Assembly (NCBI RefSeq): GCF_010119975.1
Contig: NZ_CP048222.1
Span: 4,606,501 to 4,670,500 of the forward strand
Origin: Rhodocytophaga rosea
GTDB lineage: Bacteria; Bacteroidota; Bacteroidia; Cytophagales; 172606-1
DNA length: 64,000 bases
Reading direction: 5' to 3'
In this document: positions 1 to 9,815 of the stretch, piece by piece
How positions within the stretch are numbered: the first letter of the stretch is position 1
Layout of the letters: every line of letters begins with the position of its first letter
The notes under the pieces: generated by a model
What the model saw: the letters and a program-made list of their open reading frames with translations, nothing else
Told to the model about the DNA's origin: nothing
Databases searched by the model: none
Position numbers and translations under genes: made by a program

Positions 1-464
1 TACAAGCCCATCCGGAAGGAGGTTATTTTGCAGAAACCTACCGCAGTCCTGAAGAGGTGCAGGCAGCGCATTTGCCGGAAAGATATGGAGGCAGGCGTAG
101 TTTTTCTACGGCCATTTACTTTCTTCTGGAACACCCTGAATTTTCAGCCCTGCACCGAATTAAATCAGATGAAGTATGGCACTTTTATGCAGGAAGCACT
201 TTGCTGGTATATGTCATTGATCCCGGCGGGAAGCTGGAAATTATCAGGCTCGGAAATAATCTGGAGGCAGGCGAGCAATTCCAGGCGGTGGTAAAAGCAG
301 GCTGCTGGTTTGGTTCAAGACTGGAAAAAGAAAATATCTATGCGTTGGTAGGATGTACAGTAGCACCAGGCTTCGATTTTGCTGATTTTGAGATGGCAGA
401 CCGCAAGGAATTACTACAGCAATTTCCGCAACACCAGTCAATTATTGAACTGCTTACCCATTAA
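1..464 (+). CDS. DUF985 (cupin_5) family protein, 5' end outside window
   Basis: The reading frame is open from base 3 and begins mid-protein with QAHPEGGYFAETYRS, the conserved opening block of the DUF985/cupin_5 family, so the start codon lies upstream of the window. The first in-frame ATG (base 57) is internal and should not be used as the start. Further family blocks follow: STAIYFLL, HRIKSDEVWHFYAG and the late VAPGFDFADFE. The fold is a small beta-barrel cupin. Members are often annotated as cupins or as sugar-isomerase-like, but no reaction is firmly assigned. Ends 59 bp before the first FAD oxidoreductase gene on the same strand; shared transcription is possible. Confidence 0.88.
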   Translation, partial: QAHPEGGYFAETYRSPEEVQAAHLPERYGGRRSFSTAIYFLLEHPEFSALHRIKSDEVWHFYAGSTLLVYVIDPGGKLEIIRLGNNLEAGEQFQAVVKAGCWFGSRLEKENIYALVGCTVAPGFDFADFEMADRKELLQQFPQHQSIIELLTH

Positions 465-523
465 GAATTTATAGTTAAGCCCGAAAAGAGAGTAAACCAT
501 TCAACAGAAGTTAATTCCACCTC

Positions 524-2581
524 ATGATGAACCGAATCCTAATAAAGAAGTACCATCTCCCGAATTTAATTATGCTATTGCTTTCGGTGTGTATACTCTC
601 ATTTCCTGTACAGGCACAGCAAACCTCGCCCACAGAAGTTGATATTTGTATTTATGGAGGTACCGCCGCTGGAGTAATTGCTGCCTATACAGCCAGGAAA
701 ATGGGGAAAACCGTATTGCTCATTGAGCCTGGAAAAAACCTGGGCGGTATGAGTTCGGGAGGTCTGGGCTATACTGATATCGGAAATAAATATGCAGTTA
801 CAGGTTTGGCTAGGGATTTCTACCGGCGTATCGGGCAGCACTATGGCAAGTTTGAACAATGGACCTTCGAACCGCATGTAGCCGAAAATTTATTCAAAGA
901 CTATGTAAAACGAGCCGGTTACCAGGTAGTATATGAAAACCGTCTGTTTGCTGTGAAGAAAGAAGGGATTGTGATTAAAGAAATCACCCTGGAAAATTCA
1001 GTAAATCCATCTGCTGCCACCAACCGGACGATCCGGGCAAAAATCTTTATGGATTGCACTTACGAAGGCGATCTGATGGCAAAAGCAGGAGTGTCTTATA
1101 CCGTAGGACGGGAAGCCAATAGCCAGTACAACGAAACGTTTAATGGTGTCCAGCTGATGAAAGGCCATCAGTTTCCGGATGGCATTGATCCATATATTGT
1201 TCCTGGCAAACCTGAAAGCGGCTTGGTATGGGGAGTAAGCAACCAGCCACTGTTGCCAGCCGGTTCAGGAGATAAAAAAGTACAGGCCTATAATTTCCGC
1301 ATCTGCCTCACTAACAACAAAGATAATTTGGAGCCCATTACCCAGCCGGAAAACTACGATCCTAAGAAATACGAACTGGTATTGCGCCTGATGGAAAAAA
1401 CGCCCTGGAAATCTTTGCAAAGCGGTTTTATCTGGAGTTTGATGCCCAATGGAAAAACAGATATTAACAACCGGAATGGCTTTAGTACGGATATGATCGG
1501 CATGAACTGGGACTATCCGGAAGCAGATTATGCCACCAGAGCCAAAATCTGGAAAGAACATGTAGCGTATACCAAAGGTTTGCTCTACTTTGTTGGCCAC
1601 GATCCACGGGTGCCCGAACATATACGTACAGAAATGCTATCCTGGGGCTATCCTAAAGATGAGTATACCGACAATGGTAACTGGACGCACCAGTTATATG
1701 TCCGGGAAGCCAGACGGATGGTGGGCGAACTCGTAATGACACAGCACCATTGCCAGGGAAAGGAGGTGGTTACGGATGGGATTGGAATGGCTGCCTACAC
1801 CATGGATTCACATAATTGCGACCGTATTGTAGTAGATGGCATGGTAAAAAATGAAGGCAATGTAGAAGAAGGCGGATTTGGCCCGTATCCAATTTCGTAC
1901 CGGGCTATTGTTCCTAAGTCCATTGAATGCACCAACCTGCTGGTACCGGTATGTTTATCTGCTACGCACATTGCCTATGGCTCTATCCGCATGGAGCCTG
2001 TATTTATGGTGCTGGGGCAATCTGCGGCTGTGGCAGCCAGTTTAGCCATTGATCAGAAGCAAACCCTGCAAAAAGTTGACATCCAGAAAGTACAGCAGAT
2101 TCTGAAAGCCAATCCCCTGTCTGATGGCAGTACGCCAGAAATTCTGGTAGATAATGAAGCTAAAGCGAATGTAAAACTCACCGGCAATTGGAAAACAGAA
2201 AATAAAGGCGGCTATGGCCCTACTTTCTTTACCGATGATTCGAAAGGCACTGCCGGAAAGTCAATTCAATTTGCTCCGGCTGTAAACCAGGCTGGTTCTT
2301 ATGCGGCTTACCTATATTTCCCCAAACTGGCAACGGCATCTTCTACCACCCAGGTAAAAGTGTTTGATGGAAAAAATATTAAAACGCTATCTTTCAGTAA
2401 AGATGATGTACAGGTAGTCGGGCAAACTTCCGGTGAATGGGTATTTCTGGGAAACTATACCTTGCCCAAAGGAAACAAAGCTTATGTAGAAGTAAGCAAC
2501 CAAGGGGCAGACGGAGTGGTAGTAGCCGATGCAGTGCTGTTTGTGCCAGTTGAACAGAATTCAGGAAACAAATCAAAATAA
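524..2581 (+). CDS. Exported FAD-dependent oxidoreductase with C-terminal golvesin-like domain
   Basis: A 685-residue protein with an N-terminal signal peptide (hydrophobic 14-30, cleavage probably near VQAQ). The FAD_oxidored dinucleotide-binding fold starts at residue 39 with GGTAAG at 45-50, an acidic strand end (LLIEP) and the block GGMSSGGLGYTD. The flavoprotein core runs to about residue 535 and ends with the conserved SIRMEPVFMVLGQSAA. Residues from about 545 to 680 form a beta-rich extra domain of the type found at the C-terminus of golvesin/xanthan-lyase-like proteins, perhaps carbohydrate-binding. Its neighbour at 2594 is a tandem paralog lacking this domain. The protein probably acts in the periplasm or outside; the substrate is unknown and the older name 'xanthan lyase' for such proteins is not supported here. 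Confidence 0.88.
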   Translation: MMNRILIKKYHLPNLIMLLLSVCILSFPVQAQQTSPTEVDICIYGGTAAGVIAAYTARKMGKTVLLIEPGKNLGGMSSGGLGYTDIGNKYAVTGLARDFYRRIGQHYGKFEQWTFEPHVAENLFKDYVKRAGYQVVYENRLFAVKKEGIVIKEITLENSVNPSAATNRTIRAKIFMDCTYEGDLMAKAGVSYTVGREANSQYNETFNGVQLMKGHQFPDGIDPYIVPGKPESGLVWGVSNQPLLPAGSGDKKVQAYNFRICLTNNKDNLEPITQPENYDPKKYELVLRLMEKTPWKSLQSGFIWSLMPNGKTDINNRNGFSTDMIGMNWDYPEADYATRAKIWKEHVAYTKGLLYFVGHDPRVPEHIRTEMLSWGYPKDEYTDNGNWTHQLYVREARRMVGELVMTQHHCQGKEVVTDGIGMAAYTMDSHNCDRIVVDGMVKNEGNVEEGGFGPYPISYRAIVPKSIECTNLLVPVCLSATHIAYGSIRMEPVFMVLGQSAAVAASLAIDQKQTLQKVDIQKVQQILKANPLSDGSTPEILVDNEAKANVKLTGNWKTENKGGYGPTFFTDDSKGTAGKSIQFAPAVNQAGSYAAYLYFPKLATASSTTQVKVFDGKNIKTLSFSKDDVQVVGQTSGEWVFLGNYTLPKGNKAYVEVSNQGADGVVVADAVLFVPVEQNSGNKSK

Positions 2582-2593
2582 TAAAACTGACAT

Positions 2594-4282
2594 ATGAGAA
2601 AAAATACTTGTCCTTTTTTACTGCTTCTGTTAGTAATTAATCTCTGGTCATGTTCCGGCGAACAAAAATCTACCACTGCTACTGAAAATTCAACGGAGTA
2701 CCAGGCGGATATTATTGTATATGGAGGCACGTCAGCCGCTATTACAGCTGCTGTTCAAGCCATACGCATGGGTAAATCAGTATTGGTGGTTTCGCCAGAT
2801 ACACATCTGGGTGGCTTGTCGTCTGGTGGACTGGGATTTACCGATACCGGCAAAAAAGAAGTAATCGGAGGATTGGCTCGTGAATTTTACCACCGCATTT
2901 ATCTGCATTACCAGAATGACTCTTCCTGGCAATGGCAAAAGAAGGAGGAATATGGGAACAAAGGCCAGGGAACACCTGCGATAGACGGAACCGAACGTAC
3001 CATGTGGATTTTTGAGCCGCATGCCGCAGAGAAAGTATTTGAAGATTTTGTAAAGGAGAATAACATTCAGGTATTCCGGGATGAGTGGCTTAACCGGCAG
3101 AGCGGGGTAAAAAAAGAAAATGGAAAAATTGTGTCTATACAAACCTTAAGCGGTAAGACCTTCAGCGGAAAAATGTTTATTGATGCTACGTATGAAGGCG
3201 ACTTAATGGCAGCGGCTGGGGTAAGCTACCATGTAGGCCGGGAAGCCAGTAGTGTATATGGGGAAGAGTGGAATGGCATCCAGGTGGGTGTGCTGCATCA
3301 TGGCCATCATTTCAAAACCAATATCAGTCCTTACAAAATTCCCAGAGATTCTACCAGTGGCTTACTTCCCCGTATTTCAGCAGAAGATCCAGGAAAAAGG
3401 GGAGAAGCTGACAAGAAAGTACAGGCATATTGTTTCCGGATGTGCCTCACCAATCATCCGGATAACCGTATACCCTTTGCCAGACCTGAAGGCTATGATT
3501 CTACCCAGTATGAACTGCTGGTGCGGGTGTTTAACGCTGGCTGGCGGGAGTTATTCGATAAATTTGATCCGGTTCCCAACCGGAAAACCGATACCAATAA
3601 TCATGGGCCTTTCAGTACAGATAACATTGGCATGAACTACGACTATCCAGAGGCTTCTTATGAGCGGAGAAAGGAAATTATTAAGGAACATGAAGTCTAC
3701 CAGAAGGGTCTAATGTATTTCATGGCTAACGACCCCAGGATTCCGGCTGATGTGCAAAAAGAATTTGCCACCTGGGGTTTACCCAAAGACGAGTTTACCG
3801 ATAATAGCCACTGGCCTCATCAGATATATGTACGGGAAGCCAGGCGCATGATCGGGGAATTTGTAATGACTGAACATGAAACGCTGGGTAAAAAGCCTGT
3901 TCCAAAACCTATTGGCATGGGTTCCTATACCCTGGATTCGCATAATATTCAGCGCTATGTAAAGCCGGATGGCTATGTGCAGAATGAAGGAGATATTGGT
4001 GTACACATCGCAGAGCCTTACCAGATTGCCTACGGCTCGCTGGTACCTAAAAAAGAAGAATGTGTAAACTTGTTTGTGCCAGTTTGTGCGTCCAGTTCGC
4101 ATATTGCGTTTGGCTCTATCCGCATGGAGCCAGTTTTTATGATTTTAGGCCAGAGTGCGACTACCGCAGCCGTGCAGGCAATAGATAAAGGAATAACTGT
4201 ACAGGAAGTAAATTATGAGCAATTAAAAGCGCAACTGATCAAAGACAAACAGGTAGTGAATGCTCCCAAAAGCGCTTTATAG
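2594..4282 (+). CDS. FAD-dependent oxidoreductase, predicted lipoprotein
   Basis: A 562-residue paralog of the preceding gene, 12 bp downstream and very likely in the same operon. It has a lipoprotein signal: hydrophobic residues 8-17 followed by the lipobox LWSC, with Cys20 as the lipid-modified residue. The FAD-binding motif GGTSAA is at 44-49, followed by GGLSSGGLGFTDTG. The core is collinear with the upstream protein through IRMEPVFMILGQSA near the C-terminus, but the extra C-terminal domain is missing. Because it is lipid-anchored it probably sits on the outer or inner membrane facing the periplasm. The natural electron acceptor and substrate are not evident. The pair looks like a tandem duplication followed by divergence in localisation. 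Confidence 0.88.
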   Translation: MRKNTCPFLLLLLVINLWSCSGEQKSTTATENSTEYQADIIVYGGTSAAITAAVQAIRMGKSVLVVSPDTHLGGLSSGGLGFTDTGKKEVIGGLAREFYHRIYLHYQNDSSWQWQKKEEYGNKGQGTPAIDGTERTMWIFEPHAAEKVFEDFVKENNIQVFRDEWLNRQSGVKKENGKIVSIQTLSGKTFSGKMFIDATYEGDLMAAAGVSYHVGREASSVYGEEWNGIQVGVLHHGHHFKTNISPYKIPRDSTSGLLPRISAEDPGKRGEADKKVQAYCFRMCLTNHPDNRIPFARPEGYDSTQYELLVRVFNAGWRELFDKFDPVPNRKTDTNNHGPFSTDNIGMNYDYPEASYERRKEIIKEHEVYQKGLMYFMANDPRIPADVQKEFATWGLPKDEFTDNSHWPHQIYVREARRMIGEFVMTEHETLGKKPVPKPIGMGSYTLDSHNIQRYVKPDGYVQNEGDIGVHIAEPYQIAYGSLVPKKEECVNLFVPVCASSSHIAFGSIRMEPVFMILGQSATTAAVQAIDKGITVQEVNYEQLKAQLIKDKQVVNAPKSAL

Positions 4283-4302
4283 TAATTCATTGTTAGCTGT
4301 TC

Positions 4303-4387
4303 GTTATTAGTTGTCAGTTTAAAGGTTAATCAAACCGATATCACAATATAAAAACTTAATCATAAAGATGTACTAACAACCAATAAC
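4303..4387. repeat. Imperfect inverted repeat between convergent genes
   Basis: Arms at 4303-4318 and 4372-4387 are complementary at 13 of 16 positions, with a long AT-rich loop between them. The repeat sits in the 108 bp between the convergent FAD oxidoreductase and T9SS-protein genes. It could be a weak bidirectional terminator, but no clear T-run follows either arm. Confidence 0.3.
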
Positions 4388-4390
4388 CAT

Positions 4391-6352
4391 TTACAAAACT
4401 TGCCATTTAATGATTTTGAACGACTTGCCGCTTCGCACATGTACCAGATAGGTTCCTGCACTTAACTGTCCGGAAGGAATCTCTATACTGGTTGTGCCAG
4501 CCTGAATCGTTTGTGTGCTGGTAAACAGAGATTCACCCAATAAACTAGTCACCTGGATTTGTACGGTTTCTGCCTCTGGTGAAAGAATCTGTAAAAAGGC
4601 GCTTCTCTTTGCCTGGCTTGGATTGGGATATAGGGTGATAGAGAATGAGCTTGCCTTGTTTTCAACAGAAACTGTTTTTGAGTAAGCAAACTTACCGTCT
4701 ATATCTACCTGCCGTAGCCGGTAATATGAAATACCAGTAAACGGATGTGCATCTATAAACTGGTAAGTGCTGAACACAGCAACCGTTCCTTTACCTAATA
4801 TTCTGCCTATTTCGTTGAAGTGGATGCCATCCTGCGAACGCTCGATGCCAAAATAGTCATTGTTGGTTTCACTGGCTGTAATCCATTCTATCAATACTTT
4901 ACCAGATTGTAACTCAGCTGTAAAGCTGAAAAAATCCACAGGCAAAGGACTACAACTACCAGTAGCCGCTGTAGTACTCTCAGGCATAATTACATCTGTA
5001 AGTACAGTTCCAGCACCTCCGGTAGCAGCACCATTAGTACTGCCATTGCATCCATTTCTGCTATTGGTGACAGTTCCAGGAATTCCTCCAGATATGATTC
5101 TTTCTACATCATTTGGAAAATTTTCTGCATTAATTGCTATCAAGCCGCCTGCGCCTCCACCGCCAGGCCCAAAACAACGATTTCCATCACTTCTTGCTTG
5201 TCCTCCGTTTCCTCCTGTTGCTTGTACAGTTAAATCAGTAGGAGTGAAAGCATTTACTCTTAAAAGTACTGTTCCTCCAGCGCCTCCGCCCCCTGCGCCA
5301 TCACCAGTACTTTGAAGAGCGCTTGCCCCATTAGTGCTTATTAAATATCCATTTCCATTAAATTCATTAGCACTTATATAAATGATACCCCCTCCATTTC
5401 CACCAGGAGTTCCGGCAGGCCGACCTGTAGCCCTAATAATATTATTAGTATGTCCGCCACCTCCTCCTCCACCCATAAATATTCTATCGTTCGTTACAAG
5501 TGCCTTTCCTCCAAGTCCTGGGTCATAACCTTTACAGTTTAAAATCCAAGGCTCATTATTTTTACCTCCTATTCCACCCTGACCAATATGTCCACCACCA
5601 CCTCCTCCTGAATTATGATCATTACCGCCACCACCACCATTTGCCTGAGGCCCTTTACCTAATTCTTTTCCCGCTATAATTTTAGCTATACCTTCTCCTT
5701 TAAATGCAGAATACAAACTAGTTCTTCCATAATAATAATCAGATCTTGTATCAAAAGGTCCACAGTTATTCTGTTCATTAGGATCATTAGTAACAGCCCC
5801 ACCACGAAAACCAACGCCATTGGCATTTATATCTGCATTCAAAGTAACAGTACCAGAAGCCTCAAATGCAATAATTCCGCCTTTTTCACTATCCCAAGGT
5901 AAAGCGGTTATCATACCTGAAATTGTTACATCTGTGTATTGCGGAATAGTAACAACTTGTACACTACCTGTAGTATAATTGTAGAAATTGGCATTCACAA
6001 GGTCGTTGTATAAGGTAAGTTCATTGCTGCCGATAGCGGCAATGGTGGCTTTTTCATATAGACCGGCTCCATTTACACTGGTAACATTTCCGAAAATAGA
6101 GGATGGAGAATCATCAATATCGGCACCCTGCATTTGTATAATGAGTACTTTTCCATTCACCTGGAAACCAGCCGTAGTACTGACTGTAAGTTTATTGGTA
6201 CAAGCATTAGGACCAGTTACCGCTGCATAGCGATTAATTTGCCCGGAAATATTTATCTGGGAAAAGGCAATTTGATAAAAAACTAAAAGACAGGGCAACA
6301 GAAAAAAATAGACCCGCTTTGGAACAGAAGAGGATTTTGTAAAAACGGACAT
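4391..6352 (-). CDS. Gly-rich secreted protein with type IX sorting domain
   Basis: A 653-residue protein with an N-terminal signal peptide (hydrophobic 14-30) and a C-terminal type A T9SS sorting domain over the last ~75 residues, opening with ITLYPNPSQ and ending in a TYLVHV...FKIIKW strand pattern. The region from about residue 180 to 440 is very Gly-rich (runs such as GGGGGN and GGGGGGH), interspersed with Asn, like surface proteins that form glycine-rich beta-structures. Residues ~470-570 form the FN3-like linker (LPVDFFSFTAEL, VLIEWITASE) usual before such sorting domains in Bacteroidota. It is expected to cross the outer membrane by T9SS and be attached to the surface or released. No catalytic domain is recognised. 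Transcribed alone, convergent with the FAD genes. Confidence 0.85.
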   Translation of the reverse strand: MSVFTKSSSVPKRVYFFLLPCLLVFYQIAFSQINISGQINRYAAVTGPNACTNKLTVSTTAGFQVNGKVLIIQMQGADIDDSPSSIFGNVTSVNGAGLYEKATIAAIGSNELTLYNDLVNANFYNYTTGSVQVVTIPQYTDVTISGMITALPWDSEKGGIIAFEASGTVTLNADINANGVGFRGGAVTNDPNEQNNCGPFDTRSDYYYGRTSLYSAFKGEGIAKIIAGKELGKGPQANGGGGGNDHNSGGGGGGHIGQGGIGGKNNEPWILNCKGYDPGLGGKALVTNDRIFMGGGGGGGHTNNIIRATGRPAGTPGGNGGGIIYISANEFNGNGYLISTNGASALQSTGDGAGGGGAGGTVLLRVNAFTPTDLTVQATGGNGGQARSDGNRCFGPGGGGAGGLIAINAENFPNDVERIISGGIPGTVTNSRNGCNGSTNGAATGGAGTVLTDVIMPESTTAATGSCSPLPVDFFSFTAELQSGKVLIEWITASETNNDYFGIERSQDGIHFNEIGRILGKGTVAVFSTYQFIDAHPFTGISYYRLRQVDIDGKFAYSKTVSVENKASSFSITLYPNPSQAKRSAFLQILSPEAETVQIQVTSLLGESLFTSTQTIQAGTTSIEIPSGQLSAGTYLVHVRSGKSFKIIKWQVL

Positions 6353-6492
6353 ACTGCATGTTTTACTATTTCTACGGAAAATTCATTAAAAAGAATACAC
6401 CCTGTTCTTGTTTTTAGATTTCTGTAGGAGAAATCCTTGCTTAATAAATCTACTAAGAAAACCTGACCTATCCAACTGCTTTTACGCAGCAA

Positions 6493-6540
6493 AGCCGGTT
6501 ATATTCGATTAATATCAAATACAACCGGCTCAAAATGAGT
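6493..6540 (-). repeat. Inverted repeat downstream of leuS
   Basis: The 8-bp perfect arms agccggtt (6493-6500) and aaccggct (6533-6540) lie 46-93 bp beyond the leuS stop on the minus strand. The loop is 32 nt and no T-run follows, so it is at best a weak terminator. Confidence 0.3.
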
Positions 6541-6585
6541 ATTCATCCGCTTGAGTAGTGTGACCGTTGAGAAAAATGGATAGGC

Positions 6586-9500
6586 TTATATGACCACATT
6601 CACAATCTTCTTCGGAACTACAATCACCTTTTTGGGCGATTTGCCTTCCATCCATTTCTGTACCTGCTCGGAAGCCAGTACTGATTTTTCAATGTCTGCT
6701 GCAGTAGTATCCAGAGAAAAAGTCATTTTAGCCCGCAGCTTTCCATTAATAGAAATGGGGTATTCAAAAGCTTCTTCTGCCAGATAATCATTGTTGAACT
6801 TTGGATAACTGGCTTTAAATATGCTTTCTGAATTGCCCAGCAATTGCCATAATTCTTCAGCCATATGTGGTGCATAAGGCGCTACTACAATAGCTAAGTC
6901 ACGTAAAATCGCTTTTTTATTGCACTTCAGGGCTGAGAGTTCGTTCACACAAATCATAAAGGTACTCACAGAGGTATTGAAAGAAAACTTCTCAATATCT
7001 TCCTGCACTTTTTTAATGGTTTTATGTAACGATTTTAGTTCTTCTTTCATCGGCTCGGCATCCGATAAGTTCAGGTTGCCCATATCATCGTGAAACAAGC
7101 GCCAGAGTTTACGCAGGAAATTATGTACGCCGCTGATACCATTGGTATTCCAGGGCTTGAATTGCTCCAGCGGACCCAAAAACATTTCATACAAACGTAG
7201 CGTATCTGCGCCATACCTTTCCACTACATCATCTGGATTCACTACATTTCCATACCGTTTAGACATTTTTTCGATTTCCCAACCACATATATATTTGCCC
7301 TCTTCCAGCAGAAAAGTGGCTTCTTTAAAATCAGGGCGTTGTTTACGCAGGGCTTCCACATCCAGAATGTCGTTTTCCACAATATTCACATCTACGTGCA
7401 GCGCTGTTACCGGCACGTTTCTAATCAGATTTTTGGAAACAAACAAGGAAGAGATAGAAACACCATAGTCGAACTCCGGATCGGCAATTTGTCTTTGCAG
7501 GGCTTTTTCAATTTTGGCAATGGCTACTTCGGTATTAGTAATGACTTCCTCATGCGATAACAGCAGCATTTCATACTCACTATGTTTGATATAGTTGTAA
7601 TTGAAATCATAAAACTCCTGCATCGATTTGAGTCCCTTGATCTCTACCACCAGTCTTTTTTGCACACACAGGAAATCAAATTTGTGCTTTCCATCATAAC
7701 ATTTCCGGCTGAATTCTACACCCAGCTTCTTATCTTTCAGCCGTTCCCACATCAATTCTTCTGCATAGGCTTCTATATCATTTACCCGGTATACAAAATT
7801 CGACCGTCCCTGAATCATGCCCTGGTTAATAAGCTTTTTGAAAGGCTCCTCTACGGTAACATATCCCAGGTCATACAAAAACTTGGTCCAGAAGCGGGAA
7901 TACAATAAATGGCCGGTGGCATGTTCAGAACCACCAATGTATAAATCTACATTTTGCCAGTAGGCCTGGGCATCTTTGCTGCAAAACTCCTGCTGGTTGT
8001 GGGCATCCATATAGCGGAAGAAATACCAGCTGGAACCGGCCCAGCCCGGCATGGTGCTCAACTCATATTCATACCTGCCTTTATATTTCCAGTTATGGGC
8101 ACGTCCCAACGGCGGCTCACCGGTTTCGGTTGGCAAATACGCATCTACCTCCGGAAGCAACAAAGGCAAATCTTTTTCATCAATCAAATGAGGCATGCCA
8201 TTATCAAAGTATACCGGCACTGGTTCGCCCCAGTAGCGCTGACGGCTGAAAATAGCATCCCGCATCCGGTAGTTTATCTTGCCTGTGCCAATTTCCATTT
8301 CTTCCAGCTTATTAACTGCTGCCTGCATAGCCTCTTTTACTTCCATGCCATCGAGAAAACCGGAGTTTACCATTTTGCCTTCTTTGGCATCATTGGCTTC
8401 CACTTCCAGATTTCCGCCTTCAATCACTTGGCGGATGGGCAGGCTGAAATGTTTGGCAAAGGCATAATCCCTGGAATCAGAAGCAGGCACTGCCATAACA
8501 GCACCAGTTCCGTAGCCAGCCAGTACATAATCTGCAATCCAGATGGGAATTTGCTCCCCGGAAAAAGGATTGACGGCAAAGCTTCCGGTAAAGGTACCAG
8601 AAATGGTTTTTACATCACTCATCCTGTCCCGTTCGGAGCGGTTTTTAGCGGCTTCTACATAGGTTTCTACGTCATATTTGCGCTCTGGAGTAGTCAGTTT
8701 GGGCAGATCTTCGTATTCCGGAGCCAGAGCCAGATAAGTAACGCCGAAAATAGTATCTATCCTGGTGGTAAATACTTTTATTTTCAGGTCAGAATTGGCT
8801 ACGGCAAAATCAAACTCAGCTCCGATAGATTTTCCGATCCAGTTGCGCTGCATTTCTTTCAATGGTTCCGGCCAGTCGATTTCTTCCAGCCCTTGCAACA
8901 AACGTTCAGCATAGGAGGTAATGCGCATGCTCCATTGCTGCATTTGTTTGCGTATCACCGGATAACCTCCCCTCTCCGATAAGCCATCTTTAACTTCTTC
9001 ATTAGCCAGTACCGTACCCAGTTGGGGGCACCAGTTCACGATGGTTTCTGCCAGGAAGGTCAGGCGGTATTTCAGCAGAATTTCCTGCTGCCGGGTGGAA
9101 GAAAAAGCCTGCCATTCTGTGGCTGTAAAGGCTGGTGTGTCATCATCGCATACGGCATTCACTTTCGCATTTCCATTCTTTTCAAACGTGTGGATGAGGC
9201 TTTCTATAGATTCTGCTTTATCGGCATCTTTATTATACCAGGCATTGAACAGCTTCATAAAAATCCACTGTGTCCATTTATAAAAATCTGGCGCAGAAGT
9301 ACGTACTTCTTTACTCCAGTCGTAGGCAAAGCCAATATTTTTAAGCTGCGATATATAGCGGCTGATGTTCTGTTCGGTAGTAATGGCCGGATGTTGACCG
9401 GTTTGAATGGCATATTGTTCGGCAGGCAAGCCAAAGGAATCAAATCCCATCGGGTGCAGCACATTATGTCCGGTAAGCCGTTTGAACCTGGCTACAATAT

Positions 9501-9678
9501 CGGAGGCAATATAACCTAATGGATGGCCTACGTGCAAACCTGCACCTGAAGGATACGGAAACATATCCAGTACATAATATTTAGGTTTAGCCGAGTTAAC
9601 TTCTGCCCGGTACAACTGCTGGTTTTCCCATTGCTGTTGCCATTTTTTTTCTATTTCCCGGAAATTATATTGAGCCAT
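6586..9678 (-). CDS. leuS: Leucyl-tRNA synthetase with inserted DUF559-type domain
   Basis: Charges tRNA-Leu in the cytoplasm. The 1030-residue protein has the class I signature HVGH (49-52) in [12 protein letters not shown], the CP1 editing domain (roughly 290-470, [16 protein letters not shown] and [11 protein letters not shown]), the tRNA-synt block [11 protein letters not shown], and an anticodon-binding/C-terminal region ending in [10 protein letters not shown]. It is about 100 residues longer than usual Bacteroidota LeuRS because residues ~633-750 hold an extra DUF559-like domain (separate entry). The KMSKS loop reads KMSKR (804-808), and the editing-site HDxRD block reads SDSRD (401-404 region). 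All other LeuRS blocks are in frame, so the gene looks functional. A TAnnTTTG promoter motif lies 63 bp upstream. It is the only aminoacyl-tRNA synthetase in the window. Confidence 0.96.
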   Translation of the reverse strand: MAQYNFREIEKKWQQQWENQQLYRAEVNSAKPKYYVLDMFPYPSGAGLHVGHPLGYIASDIVARFKRLTGHNVLHPMGFDSFGLPAEQYAIQTGQHPAITTEQNISRYISQLKNIGFAYDWSKEVRTSAPDFYKWTQWIFMKLFNAWYNKDADKAESIESLIHTFEKNGNAKVNAVCDDDTPAFTATEWQAFSSTRQQEILLKYRLTFLAETIVNWCPQLGTVLANEEVKDGLSERGGYPVIRKQMQQWSMRITSYAERLLQGLEEIDWPEPLKEMQRNWIGKSIGAEFDFAVANSDLKIKVFTTRIDTIFGVTYLALAPEYEDLPKLTTPERKYDVETYVEAAKNRSERDRMSDVKTISGTFTGSFAVNPFSGEQIPIWIADYVLAGYGTGAVMAVPASDSRDYAFAKHFSLPIRQVIEGGNLEVEANDAKEGKMVNSGFLDGMEVKEAMQAAVNKLEEMEIGTGKINYRMRDAIFSRQRYWGEPVPVYFDNGMPHLIDEKDLPLLLPEVDAYLPTETGEPPLGRAHNWKYKGRYEYELSTMPGWAGSSWYFFRYMDAHNQQEFCSKDAQAYWQNVDLYIGGSEHATGHLLYSRFWTKFLYDLGYVTVEEPFKKLINQGMIQGRSNFVYRVNDIEAYAEELMWERLKDKKLGVEFSRKCYDGKHKFDFLCVQKRLVVEIKGLKSMQEFYDFNYNYIKHSEYEMLLLSHEEVITNTEVAIAKIEKALQRQIADPEFDYGVSISSLFVSKNLIRNVPVTALHVDVNIVENDILDVEALRKQRPDFKEATFLLEEGKYICGWEIEKMSKRYGNVVNPDDVVERYGADTLRLYEMFLGPLEQFKPWNTNGISGVHNFLRKLWRLFHDDMGNLNLSDAEPMKEELKSLHKTIKKVQEDIEKFSFNTSVSTFMICVNELSALKCNKKAILRDLAIVVAPYAPHMAEELWQLLGNSESIFKASYPKFNNDYLAEEAFEYPISINGKLRAKMTFSLDTTAADIEKSVLASEQVQKWMEGKSPKKVIVVPKKIVNVVI
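7429..7782 (-). other. DUF559 / PD-(D/E)xK-like domain inserted in LeuRS (residues ~633-750)
   Basis: The segment lies between the LeuRS blocks [14 protein letters not shown] and [11 protein letters not shown], which are normally much closer together. It contains the DUF559 signature: an acidic helix [15 protein letters not shown], then [21 protein letters not shown] and a late helix pair around [19 protein letters not shown]. Asp668, Glu679 and Lys681 are spaced as in a PD-(D/E)xK nuclease core (D-x10-E-x-K), so the active site may be intact. There are no stops and the frame continues on both sides. Its place corresponds to the leucine-specific domain region just before the KMSKS loop. Recognition of the family is from motif memory, not a search. 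Confidence 0.75.
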
Positions 9679-9740
9679 ATTGCTTTTGAAAGATTTAAGG
9701 ATGGCAAATTACGGATATTATCAAAACTATTTTTTGACAG

Positions 9741-9748
9741 CAAAGGTA
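9741..9748 (-). promoter_or_regulatory. Probable leuS promoter -7 element
   Basis: On the minus strand this reads TACCTTTG followed by C, an exact match to the Bacteroidota -7 consensus TAnnTTTG, 62 bp before the leuS ATG. No convincing -33 TTG at the usual spacing was seen. Confidence 0.5.
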
Positions 9749-9815
9749 CACATTTTCAATTTTGATAGAATAGGCGGCACAATTAACATCCGTCCAGGAG
9801 AGATGGTACAGCAAT

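Noticed and set aside
7429-7782. Intein in leuS
   Set aside because: No Cys/Ser at the left edge, no His-Asn at the right edge and the insert is too short; it fits a domain insertion instead.
7954-8982. 342-codon open frame on the plus strand
   Set aside because: It lies wholly opposite leuS, whose conserved motifs define the coding strand. The translation has no recognisable domain; it is a shadow of a long gene.
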